From the NCBI GenBank assembly GCA_031262105.1, contig JAISIH010000055.1:1-46018 (forward strand): 46,018 nt of DNA, read 5' to 3'. Source of the stretch: Ruminococcus sp. GTDB taxonomy: Bacteria > Bacillota > Clostridia > Oscillospirales > Ruminococcaceae. The notes beneath the pieces are model-generated. The model made no database searches and was not told where the DNA came from. It saw only the letters and a program-made list of their open reading frames with translations. Both the position numbers and the translations under genes were made by a program. Within the stretch, counting starts at the first letter, position 1, and the number at the start of each line of letters is the position of its first letter. Shown here in pieces: positions 14,200 through 23,633 of the stretch.

Positions 14200-17100
14200 A
14201 TGAAACTAAAACGTCTTGATGGAACGGTACTCATACTTGTTGTGGCGTTTATGCTGATACTGATTGTATTTTGTATGGCTACCCTCGCTATGGTAAGCAC
14301 TGCCAATAAACGTGCTATCCTTAAATTTGAAGAAAACCAATCGTTCTATACAGCCGCGTCTGCCCTCGACGTCTTCGCGAACGGAACACTTTCCGACGCG
14401 ACCTATTATGCAACGCAGACCCCGGCGGGTACTACCCCGCGAAACTACATAAATGAAAGCGGAACCCCTGTTCCGAAACTCAGTCAAGGGCGGGCACTTG
14501 AGCTTGACCTTTATAAAGTGGCGGTTATGAAGAAAACCGGCATCGGTGCCCCTGCCGACCAAGACCCGCTTAAGGGCAACGGCAAAAACGGCGACTCGAT
14601 GAACTTTTTCACAGGTACATATGCGCCGCTTAACAATATTATCAACGCAGAAGACAACGACTATTTCACCGCTGTTTCAGGCGGGTTTGCGGCCTATGCA
14701 GAGCAGTTTACCGTTGAGCCTCCGGGAGGTTCGGGAACAGGCGGCTATAAATATGCAGAATATACAATGGAACTCCCGGGCGTATCAAGCGTGGGCAGTC
14801 CGCTCGGATCGGGGCATAACTACGGTCTTTTCGCCGACCCTGTAACGACCTCGACCGGCAATACAATCTACCCCGTAAAGATTACCGTCGAAGTTATCGA
14901 GCGTTACTATAACATGGCGGGGGTTAAGATTGACGCGCTTAAAAAATACATGGATCTAATCGCGGACAACGACCCTACAACAAACCCGACCGATGATGAA
15001 GTCGAGGCTGTAAGAGCAATATTCGACCCGACGACATATACTCCGGGCGTCTCTTCAACATATATCCCGAATGCAACTGCGATTAAAGACGCTATCCGCG
15101 CAGGAGAAAGACACAAGGACTATTTCAGAATCCGCGTGACTGCCGAATCGACACTCCTCGGCATACCCGGCGTTACGGCGCGTGAATTCGTTATATATGA
15201 AGTACCCGAAGACGATTTCGACAGTGCGAACACATCTTCCGGCGGCATCGGCAACGGCGATGAAAACAATGCAATGTACATGACCGGCGGCGCGTCGGCA
15301 GTGACAAATCTTAATATGACTGTTCCGTCGCAGATTGGTCCGTTCTATGCAGAACAGGATTACTACATGGCACATTCCGGGCAAACACTTTTAAGCCCTC
15401 TCGACTATATCTTCGCAAAAGGTCACGTTATAATCGGTAACTCGGGTCTCAACGATACTGTTGCTACGAACGGCAACGGCGCGTACATTTACGGCGCGAG
15501 GGGCGTGTATATTGCGGGTGCTGCCGGAGTCGGCAACCCTGCCGGCGGATCACGCCCGTTATCTGTGCTTTCCGGCGGAACATTCAGCTTTTCCGGTCCG
15601 GTTGGAGTAACCGGTGATATAATCGCCGACGGCTTAAAATACCACAGCAACCAAGATATGTTAACCGTCCAAAGCGGCAGTGACCCCACCAAGGGCAATA
15701 TACACGTCAACCACTACTATCCGCTTCCGATGGATACGGACTATATCGGAGCCGACGAGGGAACCTTTGCGGCGTGGTATACCTCTTATCCTCCGGCACT
15801 GCTTTCAACAGCCACTTCAATAACCTCTCCCTATCCTATTCAAGTCGCACAGGCAATTCACCTTGCGTACGATCCGGCTGATTATGGCGGCGGCGACCCC
15901 TCCACTCCTCATATACTCTCTGTCGGTACTAAACCGATTGAAGCGAATGGTTCGGCTATAGTTTACTCTGCTTCCGGTGCCAATCTCGGAACGGTTTCGA
16001 GTTTAATGTCGTTCGCAACGAACACTTATGGCTATGAGCTTCCGGCACTTGTTACAATTCCCGCCATACCTATCGGCAATGTACAGCTTAACTATTTTGA
16101 TAACACACAATATACAATTCAAACAGATCCGCTGGGAAGAATTAACCGTCAGTTTATCTTACCGAACGGCTTAACACTTCACGATATGCCCGACAGCACG
16201 GTCAATATGCCGACCACACAGAGCAAATTCAACAAGCTTATGTATAAAAACTACTTTACCCCGGACGGCGATATTGCAGACCTTGCGGCAGACCCAACCG
16301 GTGCAACCTCCGCGTGGGATAACAGTCTTGTGTGGAACAACCCCTTTGATTCAAACACAACGGACGGCTCTTATGCATCATACCGCAACTCGTCTACCTA
16401 TTTCCAAGGCGGCGTTGCCTACAGTACGGCAACCACCGTACCCAACGCAACAATATCATACTACGGCGACACTTCGGGTGCATACCCTCAGACTGCGATT
16501 GACGCCGCTCTGCGAACAGCCGAAGCGGAATATGCGATAAAGATAGATGGAATGACCGAAGCGACGGCAGCGACAACCTACCCGGTAGGCTCGACAGCAG
16601 GCTTCTTTAACAAACACTCCACACCGGCGACAGTTACGGCAACGAAAGAGGTTGCGGCATATACCTACACCGCCACAAACACCGGCACACCTCCGGGCGG
16701 TGGTACCCCCATCGTCGAAACATACAGTGCGGCAATGCCCGCAGGATTCAAATTAACAAGCTCGGGCGTGCTTAACACCGCGGCACTCGATCCGTATAAC
16801 CCGCCCGTTGTCTATATTGATGCAAATGACGATCCGATTGAACTTCAGGTTAACGGCGACATCACCGGGACATTTATAATCCTCGGCAAGAAAAAGGTAA
16901 CATTTATCGTCAACGCCGCGTCGGGTTCAACCGTAAGATTCGGTAACGGCTGGCAGGGTTTACTCATAATGCGCGAGGAAGTTTACGCAATGTATAAAGC
17001 CGGTGCGACTTTCGGTGTCGGTGATGTTACAAGAGCGAAAGAAAGCTCAATCGGCGACACGTATGTCTATGTAAGTTCCGGCGCGAAACTTGAAATAGCC

Positions 17101-17397
17101 GGCGGCGGCGGCGGTTATCCGACCTGTATAGCCGCGAACATTATCGCGTTCCAATCGCCTGTTGATAATACGGCAAATCCCGATGTAGCACTCAAAGTAG
17201 ACTATAACGGCATTACTAAATCCGGTCTCGAATATTCGACTATCGGCTCTGTTACAAGCAACAATTATCAGAAGCTTATCCCCCCCATGAACCGTTCCGG
17301 CAACCTCTTCATGAAGTCCGATGTTCCCCCCGACGACGGCGCCCCGAACTTCGACTGGAACAGCACAAGATACCTCTCCGGCACGGCTGTGCAGTAG
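14200..17397 (+). CDS. Large surface/pilus-associated protein with PilX-like N-terminus
   Basis: This 1065-residue protein has one N-terminal membrane helix (about residues 8-33: GTVLILVVAFMLILIVFCMA), directly followed by a helix ending in ENQSFYTAASALDVFA. This matches the layout of PilX/minor-pilin-like proteins, where the residues after the hydrophobic stretch read F..A..A. The remaining ~1000 residues are rich in Gly, Thr, Ser, Asn and Tyr, contain few Cys, and look like an extracellular beta-rich region (for example TVRFGNGWQGLLIM, VYVSSGAKLEIAGGGGG). The C-terminus has no sortase motif or second membrane helix. No pilus motor, peptidase or other pilin gene is adjacent. I infer a surface protein; the exact role and any assembly by a type IV machinery are unproven. 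The gene is transcribed alone and followed immediately by a heptamer repeat. Confidence 0.7.
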   Translation: MKLKRLDGTVLILVVAFMLILIVFCMATLAMVSTANKRAILKFEENQSFYTAASALDVFANGTLSDATYYATQTPAGTTPRNYINESGTPVPKLSQGRALELDLYKVAVMKKTGIGAPADQDPLKGNGKNGDSMNFFTGTYAPLNNIINAEDNDYFTAVSGGFAAYAEQFTVEPPGGSGTGGYKYAEYTMELPGVSSVGSPLGSGHNYGLFADPVTTSTGNTIYPVKITVEVIERYYNMAGVKIDALKKYMDLIADNDPTTNPTDDEVEAVRAIFDPTTYTPGVSSTYIPNATAIKDAIRAGERHKDYFRIRVTAESTLLGIPGVTAREFVIYEVPEDDFDSANTSSGGIGNGDENNAMYMTGGASAVTNLNMTVPSQIGPFYAEQDYYMAHSGQTLLSPLDYIFAKGHVIIGNSGLNDTVATNGNGAYIYGARGVYIAGAAGVGNPAGGSRPLSVLSGGTFSFSGPVGVTGDIIADGLKYHSNQDMLTVQSGSDPTKGNIHVNHYYPLPMDTDYIGADEGTFAAWYTSYPPALLSTATSITSPYPIQVAQAIHLAYDPADYGGGDPSTPHILSVGTKPIEANGSAIVYSASGANLGTVSSLMSFATNTYGYELPALVTIPAIPIGNVQLNYFDNTQYTIQTDPLGRINRQFILPNGLTLHDMPDSTVNMPTTQSKFNKLMYKNYFTPDGDIADLAADPTGATSAWDNSLVWNNPFDSNTTDGSYASYRNSSTYFQGGVAYSTATTVPNATISYYGDTSGAYPQTAIDAALRTAEAEYAIKIDGMTEATAATTYPVGSTAGFFNKHSTPATVTATKEVAAYTYTATNTGTPPGGGTPIVETYSAAMPAGFKLTSSGVLNTAALDPYNPPVVYIDANDDPIELQVNGDITGTFIILGKKKVTFIVNAASGSTVRFGNGWQGLLIMREEVYAMYKAGATFGVGDVTRAKESSIGDTYVYVSSGAKLEIAGGGGGYPTCIAANIIAFQSPVDNTANPDVALKVDYNGITKSGLEYSTIGSVTSNNYQKLIPPMNRSGNLFMKSDVPPDDGAPNFDWNSTRYLSGTAVQ

Positions 17398-17488
17398 ACA
17401 GAGGCGAGAGGACAGAAGACAGAGGCGAGAGGACAGAGGCGAGAGGACAGAATACAGAATACAGAATACAGAATACAGAGTACAGATA
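17398..17488 (+). repeat. Heptamer tandem repeat array (13 units)
   Basis: Starting on the base after the TAG stop, 91 bases divide exactly into 13 heptamers: ACAGAGG, CGAGAGG, ACAGAAG, ACAGAGG, CGAGAGG, ACAGAGG, CGAGAGG, four ACAGAAT, ACAGAGT and ACAGATA. The same unit types occur after the aldolase stop at 41252-41286. The purine-rich strand is the coding strand in both places. Confidence 0.9.
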
Positions 17489-17490
17489 TA

Positions 17491-17548
17491 AAATCTCCCC
17501 TGCTTGCGCTTTTTTACAGAACGCGGGCGGGGGAGATTTGTTTTTATT
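17491..17548. terminator. Bidirectional terminator between convergent genes
   Basis: AAATCTCCCC (17491-17500) and GGGGAGATTT (17530-17539) form a 10-bp stem with a 29-base loop that itself can pair (GCGC/GCGG parts). It is followed by GTTTTTATT on the plus strand; the minus strand has TTTATATC on the other side. It overlaps the stop of the Rpn gene. Confidence 0.75.
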
Positions 17549-18476
17549 GTTTCGGCGGGTTATTTTTCAGGGACTCTATTTCGGACTCGGTTAAGCCGGT
17601 GTATTTTGTGATCTTTATTATTGGTACGCCGTCCGAGAGCATTTCGTAGGCTGTGGTGAATTTTTCTGTTTTTATCCCTTCATTTCTGCCTTCATTTCTG
17701 CCTAAATCAAGAGCTTTTCTAAAGGTTTCTTGCTTTTCTCTTTCCCAAGTATTAATCCTATTCTGTTCGTCAAGCTCATATTTTAAGCGTGACATATAGT
17801 ATGCCTGTGCTTTTTCGTCTTGACTTACGTGGATTTGTGTGTTATATGCCATACGGAACGCCTCCTTTTCACCCCTCAGAGTTTCAATTGCCTTTTGATA
17901 CTTCGGATTATTTGAATACCGCAGATAAAATGCCCATTCTTCAAGGTCTGTCATGTCGTGTATCGGCTTATTAACGTCAATCTTTGTAAGCTCTGCAAAA
18001 ATTATACACATCGACTTTGATAATATGTTGCCCGTTTCATCGGTAAAATAGAAACGCCTTAAAATATTGTCATCGGGAAATACCGTGTAATTGCATATCA
18101 TCAGTTGAATTGACTGCACCTGATCTTTATAAAGCCTCGGTCTTTCTTGCGACGAATGAAGCATAGCTTCGTAATAAACACTTCGCTCGCGGATTGCTTC
18201 ATGGGCGTTATTTATGCTGTCGCCCGACATAGATGAAGCTTGCATTTCAATGTCAATAAGCTTCCCGTCGGAAGTTTTGCAGTTTATATCGAAGCGAATG
18301 TGCTTGTCGCCGACGTTTTCAATAGAACGTTCGTTGTTTTTTACCTCGGCGTCGATAACGGGTATCCCTGTAAAAGCCCTGATAATGTCAAGGAGTGCGA
18401 CTTTACTCTCGGGCTTTGTGAAAATTGCCTTGAACACGCCGTCATCATATGCGGGCAGAATTTTTATTTCGTTCAT
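17544..18476 (-). CDS. Rpn-family recombination-promoting nuclease (PDDEXK_2)
   Basis: This protein of about 310 residues belongs to the Rpn/PD-(D/E)XK transposase-like nuclease family. The N-terminus ILPAYDDGVFKAIFTKPESKVALLDII is the family start. The core shows the catalytic pattern RFDINCKTSDGKLIDIEMQA (D...E-x-Q) and later a helical tail with GRNEGRNEGIKTEK repeats. Family members are DNA endonucleases linked to RecA-independent recombination and, in some bacteria, to phage defence. I choose the ATG at 18474-18476; two earlier Met codons at 18501-18506 fall inside a perfect promoter. The -10 box ends 6 bases before this ATG, so the mRNA is probably leaderless. No terminal inverted repeats or target duplication were seen, so it is not a recognisable insertion sequence. 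Confidence 0.88.
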   Translation of the reverse strand: MNEIKILPAYDDGVFKAIFTKPESKVALLDIIRAFTGIPVIDAEVKNNERSIENVGDKHIRFDINCKTSDGKLIDIEMQASSMSGDSINNAHEAIRERSVYYEAMLHSSQERPRLYKDQVQSIQLMICNYTVFPDDNILRRFYFTDETGNILSKSMCIIFAELTKIDVNKPIHDMTDLEEWAFYLRYSNNPKYQKAIETLRGEKEAFRMAYNTQIHVSQDEKAQAYYMSRLKYELDEQNRINTWEREKQETFRKALDLGRNEGRNEGIKTEKFTTAYEMLSDGVPIIKITKYTGLTESEIESLKNNPPKQ

Positions 18477-18482
18477 ATCTAT

Positions 18483-18511
18483 ATTATACACTATCTTTAT
18501 CATCATGTCAA
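18483..18511 (-). promoter_or_regulatory. Sigma-A promoter of the Rpn gene, abutting the start codon
   Basis: On the minus strand TTGACA (18511-18506) and TATAAT (18488-18483) have a 17-bp spacer. Only six bases (ATAGAT) separate the -10 box from ATG, so transcription should begin at or next to the A of the start codon. Confidence 0.75.
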
Positions 18512-18549
18512 CTATTCAATTTGTTTAATTAAAAATTTACAAAAATAAC

Positions 18550-18578
18550 TTGATATTTATTATGAAATATGGTAGAAT
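18550..18578 (+). promoter_or_regulatory. Sigma-A promoter of the glycolytic operon
   Basis: TTGATA at 18550-18555 and TAGAAT at 18573-18578 have a 17-bp spacer, about 50 bases before pgk. It is divergent from the Rpn promoter. Confidence 0.7.
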
Positions 18579-18629
18579 AGAAATGTTAGATTAAAATTAT
18601 TATTCTTATATACTTAGGAGAGATTTATT

Positions 18630-19844
18630 ATGGCAGGATTAAACAAAGTTTCGGTAGACGACATTAACGTGAAGGGCAAGCGCGTACTCGTTCGCGTTGA
18701 CTTTAATGTACCCCTTAAGGACGGGAAAATCACGAACGACAACCGCATTGTTGCCGCGCTCCCGACAATTAAGAAGCTTGTAGCGGACGGCGGAAAAGTT
18801 ATCCTCTGTTCACATCTCGGCAAGCCCAAAAACGGCCCCGAGGACAAGTTTTCCCTCGCTCCCTGTGCGGTTAGATTGTCGGAACTGCTCGGCAAAGAAG
18901 TTAAATTCGCGAAAGACGACGACGTTGTCGGCGCAAACGCTCGCGCAGCCGTTGCCGCAATGGCTGACGGCGACGTTATCCTCCTTGAAAACACCCGCTT
19001 TAGGAAAGAGGAAACAAAGAACATAGAGAGCTTCTCGAAAGATCTCGCTTCGATCGCCGACGTCTTCGTTATGGACGCGTTCGGCTCAAGCCACCGCGCT
19101 CACTGCTCGACGGTCGGCGTAACCGAATTTGTTAAGGAAACCGCTGTCGGTTACCTTATGCAAAAGGAAATTGAATACCTCGGCAATGCCGTTGAAAACC
19201 CTGTTCGCCCCTTCGTTGCAATCTTGGGCGGTGCGAAGGTTGCCGATAAACTTGCGGTTATTTCAAACCTTCTCGAAAAATGCGACACCCTCATTATCGG
19301 CGGCGGCATGGCGTATACCTTCTTAAAAGCGCAGGGTCTCGAAGTCGGAACATCCCTCGTTGACCTTGAAAAGGTTGATTACTGCAAAGAGATGCTCGCG
19401 AAGGCGGCAAGCCTTAATAAAAAGCTTCTCCTCCCCCTCGACACCGTTGTAACCGCTTCTTTCCCCGACCCGATTGACGCGCCGATAGAAGTTACTACCG
19501 TTGATGCAAACAAAATCCCGTCCGATAAAATGGGCGTGGACATCGGCGAAAAAACCCGCGCCGCTTTTGCAGAAGCCGTTAAAACCGCAAAAACCGTCGT
19601 TTGGAACGGTCCTATGGGCGTTTTCGAGAATCCCGTCTTAGCTCAAGGCACAATCGCGGTTGCAAAAGCCCTTGCCGACACAGACGCAACAACAATTATC
19701 GGCGGCGGCGACTCAGCGGCGGCTGTAGTTCAGCTCGGCTTCGCAGACAAAATGTCCCACATCTCCACAGGCGGCGGCGCATCCCTCGAGTATCTCGAAG
19801 GCAAGGTTTTACCCGGCGTAGCGGCTATTGCAGATAAGAAGTAG
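18630..19844 (+). CDS. pgk: Phosphoglycerate kinase
   Basis: This 404-residue cytoplasmic enzyme transfers phosphate from 1,3-bisphosphoglycerate to ADP, the first ATP-yielding step of glycolysis. Signatures seen are [20 protein letters not shown] near residue 21, the basic patch with HLGKPKNG, the [10 protein letters not shown] loop, [18 protein letters not shown], and the nucleotide loop GGGDSAAAV. Length is normal. It heads the pgk-tpiA-gpmI-fabV cluster; tpiA begins 7 bases after its stop. The start ATG has AGGAGA 9 bases upstream. Confidence 0.98.
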   Translation: MAGLNKVSVDDINVKGKRVLVRVDFNVPLKDGKITNDNRIVAALPTIKKLVADGGKVILCSHLGKPKNGPEDKFSLAPCAVRLSELLGKEVKFAKDDDVVGANARAAVAAMADGDVILLENTRFRKEETKNIESFSKDLASIADVFVMDAFGSSHRAHCSTVGVTEFVKETAVGYLMQKEIEYLGNAVENPVRPFVAILGGAKVADKLAVISNLLEKCDTLIIGGGMAYTFLKAQGLEVGTSLVDLEKVDYCKEMLAKAASLNKKLLLPLDTVVTASFPDPIDAPIEVTTVDANKIPSDKMGVDIGEKTRAAFAEAVKTAKTVVWNGPMGVFENPVLAQGTIAVAKALADTDATTIIGGGDSAAAVVQLGFADKMSHISTGGGASLEYLEGKVLPGVAAIADKK

Positions 19845-19851
19845 GTTAAAT

Positions 19852-20622
19852 ATGAATAAAAATTTACGCAAACCCGTTATCGCCGGTAACTGGAAGATGA
19901 ACAAGACGGCGGCTGAGGCGGAAACTTTAATCGGCGAGCTTATCCCGGTTGCAAAAGATGCAACCTGCGAAACCGTTATCTGTGTGCCTTACACCGACCT
20001 TGCCGTTGCTGTAAAACTCACTGCCGGAACAAACATAAAAGTCGGTGCTCAAAATTGCCATTTCAAAAAATCCGGGGCATTTACCGGTGAGATTTCTGCC
20101 GAAATGCTTAAAACTACCGGTGTGGAATACGTTATAATCGGGCATAGTGAACGCCGGCAATATTTCGCGGAAACCGACCTGACCGTTAACCGCCGCACAA
20201 AAGCCGCGCTTGAAGCGGGCTTAAAAGTTATCCTCTGCGTTGGCGAAATGCTTTCCGAGCGTGAAGACGGCATAACCGAAACGGTTGTGAAGCTTCAAAC
20301 AATCGCCGACCTCACCGATATTACCGCGGAGCAGATGAAAAACGTCATTATCGCGTACGAGCCTGTCTGGGCAATCGGCACAGGCAAGGTTGCGACGGAC
20401 GAACAGGCGGAGGAAGTTTGCGCATTTATCCGCGCTGTCTTGGCGGAAAAGTACGGCAAGGCTGTCGCTGACGGCGTAGTAATCCAATACGGCGGCTCAA
20501 TGAACCCGAAGAATGCCGCAGGGCTTCTTGCGAAAGAAAATATCGACGGCGGACTTATCGGCGGTGCATCGCTTAAGGCGGAAGACTTCGCAGCGTTGCT
20601 CAGTGCGGCTACAAACGGCTAA
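19852..20622 (+). CDS. tpiA: Triosephosphate isomerase
   Basis: The 256-residue TIM-barrel enzyme interconverts dihydroxyacetone phosphate and glyceraldehyde-3-phosphate. The substrate Lys is in AGNWKMN (K15), the electrophile His in IIGHSERR (H98), and the catalytic base in YEPVWAIGTGK (E170); the phosphate loop is YGGSMNPKNA and GGASL. I start at the ATG at 19852 rather than an in-frame upstream codon at 19828 that would lie inside pgk. The conserved sequence (RKPVIAGNWKMN) begins five residues into this start. It is tightly linked to pgk. Confidence 0.98.
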   Translation: MNKNLRKPVIAGNWKMNKTAAEAETLIGELIPVAKDATCETVICVPYTDLAVAVKLTAGTNIKVGAQNCHFKKSGAFTGEISAEMLKTTGVEYVIIGHSERRQYFAETDLTVNRRTKAALEAGLKVILCVGEMLSEREDGITETVVKLQTIADLTDITAEQMKNVIIAYEPVWAIGTGKVATDEQAEEVCAFIRAVLAEKYGKAVADGVVIQYGGSMNPKNAAGLLAKENIDGGLIGGASLKAEDFAALLSAATNG

Positions 20623-20687
20623 TCCGGCGAGGTTTCCACGCAAGTTCGGTTAGCCCCCCTTAACATTTGGCTAAAAGAGGAAAATAT

Positions 20688-22208
20688 ATGTCTAAAAAAC
20701 CATTGGCACTTATAATAATGGACGGCTTTGGGATAAACCCGGACAGTTTCGGCAACGCTATTATGGCGGCGACGACGCCGAACCTTTGCGGTTATTGGAA
20801 TAATAATCCACATACACAGCTCGGCGCGTCCGGCATGGACGTCGGCTTGCCTGACGGGCAGATGGGCAACAGTGAGGTCGGGCATACCAATATGGGAGCG
20901 GGCAGAATTGTTTACCAAGAACTTACAAGGATAACGAAATCAATCCGCGACGGCGACTTTTTCACAAACCCGGTGATTAACGAGGCGATGGATAAAGCGA
21001 AAGCTGACGGAAAAAGACTTCACCTCTACGGGCTTCTCTCCGACGGCGGCGTCCACAGCCACAACACCCACCTTTACGCCCTCCTTGAGCTTGCGAAGCG
21101 GAAAGGTTTCGCCCCCGATGACGTTTTCGTACATTGTTTCATGGACGGCAGAGATGTTCCGCCGGAATCGGGGAAAGGCTTTGTCGAGGAGCTTACCGAG
21201 AAGCTTGCTGAAATCGGCGTGGGAAGAATCGGCGTAATCTCCGGGCGTTACTACGCCATGGACCGCGACACAAACTGGGATCGCGTTAAAAAAGCTTACG
21301 ACGCGTTAACGCTTGGCGAGGGCAACCACGCTCCCGACGGCGTGTCAGCAATGGCGGACAGCTACGCGGCGGGCGTAACCGACGAATTCGTTGTGCCTGT
21401 TGTAATTGACGGCGCAAAACCGATCGAATCGGGCGACAGCATCATTTTCTACAACTTCCGCCCCGACAGGGCGAGGGAGATTACCCGCGTTTTCGTTGAC
21501 CCGGATTTTAAGGGCTTCGAGCGGAAATTACTCAAATTAAATTACGTTTGCTTTACACAATATGACGCGTCAATGCCGAATGTCGAGGTTGCGTTTAAGC
21601 CGGAATCGCTTTCTAATACTTTCGGCGAATACATCTCCAAAAAAGGCTTGACACAGCTTAGAATTGCCGAGACTGAAAAATACGCACACGTGACATTCTT
21701 CTTCAACGGCGGCGTTGAGAAGCAATACCCCTTTGAACAGCGAATTCTTGTGAACTCGCCGAAGGTTGCGACATACGATTTACAGCCCGAGATGAGTGCA
21801 TATGAAGTCACCGACAGATGCACTGCGGCGATTGACGAGGATAACCTTGACGTTATTATCCTAAATTTCGCCAACTGCGACATGGTCGGGCATACCGGCG
21901 TTTTTGAGGCGGCGAAAGCGGCTGTTGAGGCGGTTGACAAATGTGTCGGGCGTGTTGCAGAGAAAGTTCTCTCGAAGGGCGGCTCTGTGCTTATTACCGC
22001 CGACCACGGCAACGCCGACAAAATGTATGAGCCGGACGGTTCGCCGTTCACCGCCCACACGACAAATCCCGTGCCGTTTATAGTCCTCGGGCAGGGTGCT
22101 GTAACCCTCCGCGACGGCGGCGTTTTAGCGGACATTGCGCCGACTATGCTTAAGATTTTGGCACTTCCGCAACCGCCCGAAATGACCGGCAAGAGCATAA
22201 TAGAATAG
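20688..22208 (+). CDS. gpmI: 2,3-bisphosphoglycerate-independent phosphoglycerate mutase
   Basis: This 506-residue metalloenzyme (alkaline-phosphatase fold) interconverts 3- and 2-phosphoglycerate using two Mn2+ ions and a phosphoserine intermediate. Seen are the metal Asp in IIMDGFGIN (D12), the phospho-Ser in [12 protein letters not shown] (S62), [20 protein letters not shown], and the C-terminal metal site [10 protein letters not shown] with MVGHTG before it. ATG 20688 is chosen because AAGAGGAA precedes it; a TTG at 20667 is upstream of that ribosome site. Third gene of the cluster, 65 bases after tpiA. Confidence 0.98.
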   Translation: MSKKPLALIIMDGFGINPDSFGNAIMAATTPNLCGYWNNNPHTQLGASGMDVGLPDGQMGNSEVGHTNMGAGRIVYQELTRITKSIRDGDFFTNPVINEAMDKAKADGKRLHLYGLLSDGGVHSHNTHLYALLELAKRKGFAPDDVFVHCFMDGRDVPPESGKGFVEELTEKLAEIGVGRIGVISGRYYAMDRDTNWDRVKKAYDALTLGEGNHAPDGVSAMADSYAAGVTDEFVVPVVIDGAKPIESGDSIIFYNFRPDRAREITRVFVDPDFKGFERKLLKLNYVCFTQYDASMPNVEVAFKPESLSNTFGEYISKKGLTQLRIAETEKYAHVTFFFNGGVEKQYPFEQRILVNSPKVATYDLQPEMSAYEVTDRCTAAIDEDNLDVIILNFANCDMVGHTGVFEAAKAAVEAVDKCVGRVAEKVLSKGGSVLITADHGNADKMYEPDGSPFTAHTTNPVPFIVLGQGAVTLRDGGVLADIAPTMLKILALPQPPEMTGKSIIE

Positions 22209-22216
22209 GTAAAAAT

Positions 22217-23392
22217 ATGATAATTAAGCCAAAGATTAGAGGTTTCATCTGCACAACCGCACATCCGATAGGCTGTGCGGAGATTGTTAGGCGCGAAATT
22301 GACTACGTTAAGGCGCAAAAACCTATTGAGGACTGCCCGAAGCGGGTGCTTGTTATCGGCGCGTCGATGGGGTATGGGCTTGCGAGCCGGATTGCGCTTG
22401 CTTTCGGCGGAAAAGCAGATACCCTCGGCGTCATGTACGACAAGCCGCCGCAGGGGAGCCGCACGGGTACTGCCGGCTGGTACAACACCGAGGCTTTCGA
22501 GGAATGTGCGAAGGACGCGGGACTGTACGCGAAGACGGTTAACGGTGACGCATTCTCCCCCGACATAAAAGATATGGTAATTGATGTCATAAAAAAGGAC
22601 TGGGGAACCTGCGACATGGTTGTCTACAGCCTTGCCGCGCCGCGCAGATGCCTTTACGACAGTGAGGACGGCGAAAATGACACGATAGTTTCGTCTGTCT
22701 TAAAAACAATCGGCGAGGATTACACAAACAAAACCATAAATTTACAGACGGGCGAGATTACAAAAGTTACCGTAACCCCGGCGACGGACGAAGAAATCGC
22801 AAACACCGTTAAAGTCATGGGCGGCGAGGACTGGGAAGAATGGATCGAAGCCCTCTCCGACGCGGGCGTTCTCGACCCGAAAGCGGTTACAATCGCCTAT
22901 TCATATATCGGACCCGAACTCACCCACCCGCTCTACAAAGACGGAACGATCGGCAAGGCGAAAGAAAACCTTATCGAAACGGCGAAGAAGCTTGAGGCGG
23001 AAAACGACGGCATATCCGCTTTCGTGGCGGTTAACAAAGCCCTTGTAACCCAGTCTTCAAGCGCAATCCCGATAGTTCCGCTCTATATCTCGGTGCTTTT
23101 TAAGGTGATGAAAGGAAAGGGCTTTCACGAAGGCACAATTGAGCAGATGTACCGCCTTTTCGCCGACAAGCTGTTTGGTGCTGAATCGGAGATTTCTACC
23201 GACGAAAACGGACTTATCCGCATGGACGATTACGAAATGTCCCCCGATGTTCAGGCGGAAGTTGCCGCAATTTGGGAGATGATTAACTCCGACAACGCGA
23301 AAGAACTTGCAGATATTTCCGGCTATCAACACGATTTTCTCGAACTTTTCGGCTTTGATGTTCCTTATGTTGACTACAACGCCGAAGTGTGA
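22217..23392 (+). CDS. fabV: Trans-2-enoyl-CoA / enoyl-ACP reductase, FabV family
   Basis: This 391-residue NADH-dependent enzyme reduces trans-2-enoyl thioesters. It is TER in anaerobes that make butyrate-type products, and FabV in fatty-acid synthesis. The nucleotide loop VLVIGASMGYGLASRIA is at about residues 44-60, and the active-site Tyr-x8-Lys is Y240...K249 in PLYKDGTIGKAKENL. The N-terminus RGFICTTAHPIGCAEIV is diagnostic. It follows gpmI after 8 bases and probably ends that transcript. Linkage to glycolysis suggests a role in NADH re-oxidation, but which thioester is used in vivo cannot be told from the sequence. Confidence 0.95.
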   Translation: MIIKPKIRGFICTTAHPIGCAEIVRREIDYVKAQKPIEDCPKRVLVIGASMGYGLASRIALAFGGKADTLGVMYDKPPQGSRTGTAGWYNTEAFEECAKDAGLYAKTVNGDAFSPDIKDMVIDVIKKDWGTCDMVVYSLAAPRRCLYDSEDGENDTIVSSVLKTIGEDYTNKTINLQTGEITKVTVTPATDEEIANTVKVMGGEDWEEWIEALSDAGVLDPKAVTIAYSYIGPELTHPLYKDGTIGKAKENLIETAKKLEAENDGISAFVAVNKALVTQSSSAIPIVPLYISVLFKVMKGKGFHEGTIEQMYRLFADKLFGAESEISTDENGLIRMDDYEMSPDVQAEVAAIWEMINSDNAKELADISGYQHDFLELFGFDVPYVDYNAEV

Positions 23393-23419
23393 ATTTTCTG
23401 TAAACTTTAGCATTAACCC

Positions 23420-23448
23420 TTGACAAAACAGATAGAAAAAGTTATAAT
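23420..23448 (+). promoter_or_regulatory. Sigma-A promoter of infC-rpmI-rplT
   Basis: TTGACA at 23420-23425 and TATAAT at 23443-23448 have a 17-bp spacer. The leader to infC is about 180 bases. Confidence 0.88.
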
Positions 23449-23454
23449 TACAAT

Positions 23455-23633
23455 AGTACAATAAAGAAGAACGCCCTGTTCTCACCTACCGGCTGTGCGG
23501 TGTGCTGCGCTGATACGCGATGTATCTCCCGCAATTAAATCTGCTTGGTATGGTCAATAGTTTTATTCCGCGATTAACACGGGATTTTTGGGGCGTTTTC
23601 ACGTCCTTTTAGTTTTTACAGGAGGGGTTTTCT
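23455..23633 (+). promoter_or_regulatory. Structured infC leader (probable L20-type autoregulatory leader)
   Basis: The long leader can close with AACGCCC (23470-23476) pairing GGGCGTT (23591-23597), the latter followed by TTTTC. Inside, TCCCG (23527-23531) can pair with CGGGA (23580-23584). In many Firmicutes the infC-rpmI-rplT transcript carries an L20-binding leader that controls early termination. Position and long-range pairing fit, but I did not verify the consensus. Confidence 0.5.

Noticed and set aside
17544..18511. Insertion sequence formed by the Rpn-family gene
   Set aside because: No terminal inverted repeats or target-site duplication flank it; the flanking repeats are heptamers and a terminator, and Rpn proteins are often solitary.
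20640..20685. Possible copy of the C-rich hairpin repeat (GTTAGCCCCCCTTAACATTTGGCTAA)-like stretch between tpiA and gpmI
   Set aside because: It shares only a short AGCCCCCCTTA run with the 44.4/45.0 kb modules; the second arm is absent and no -35 follows.
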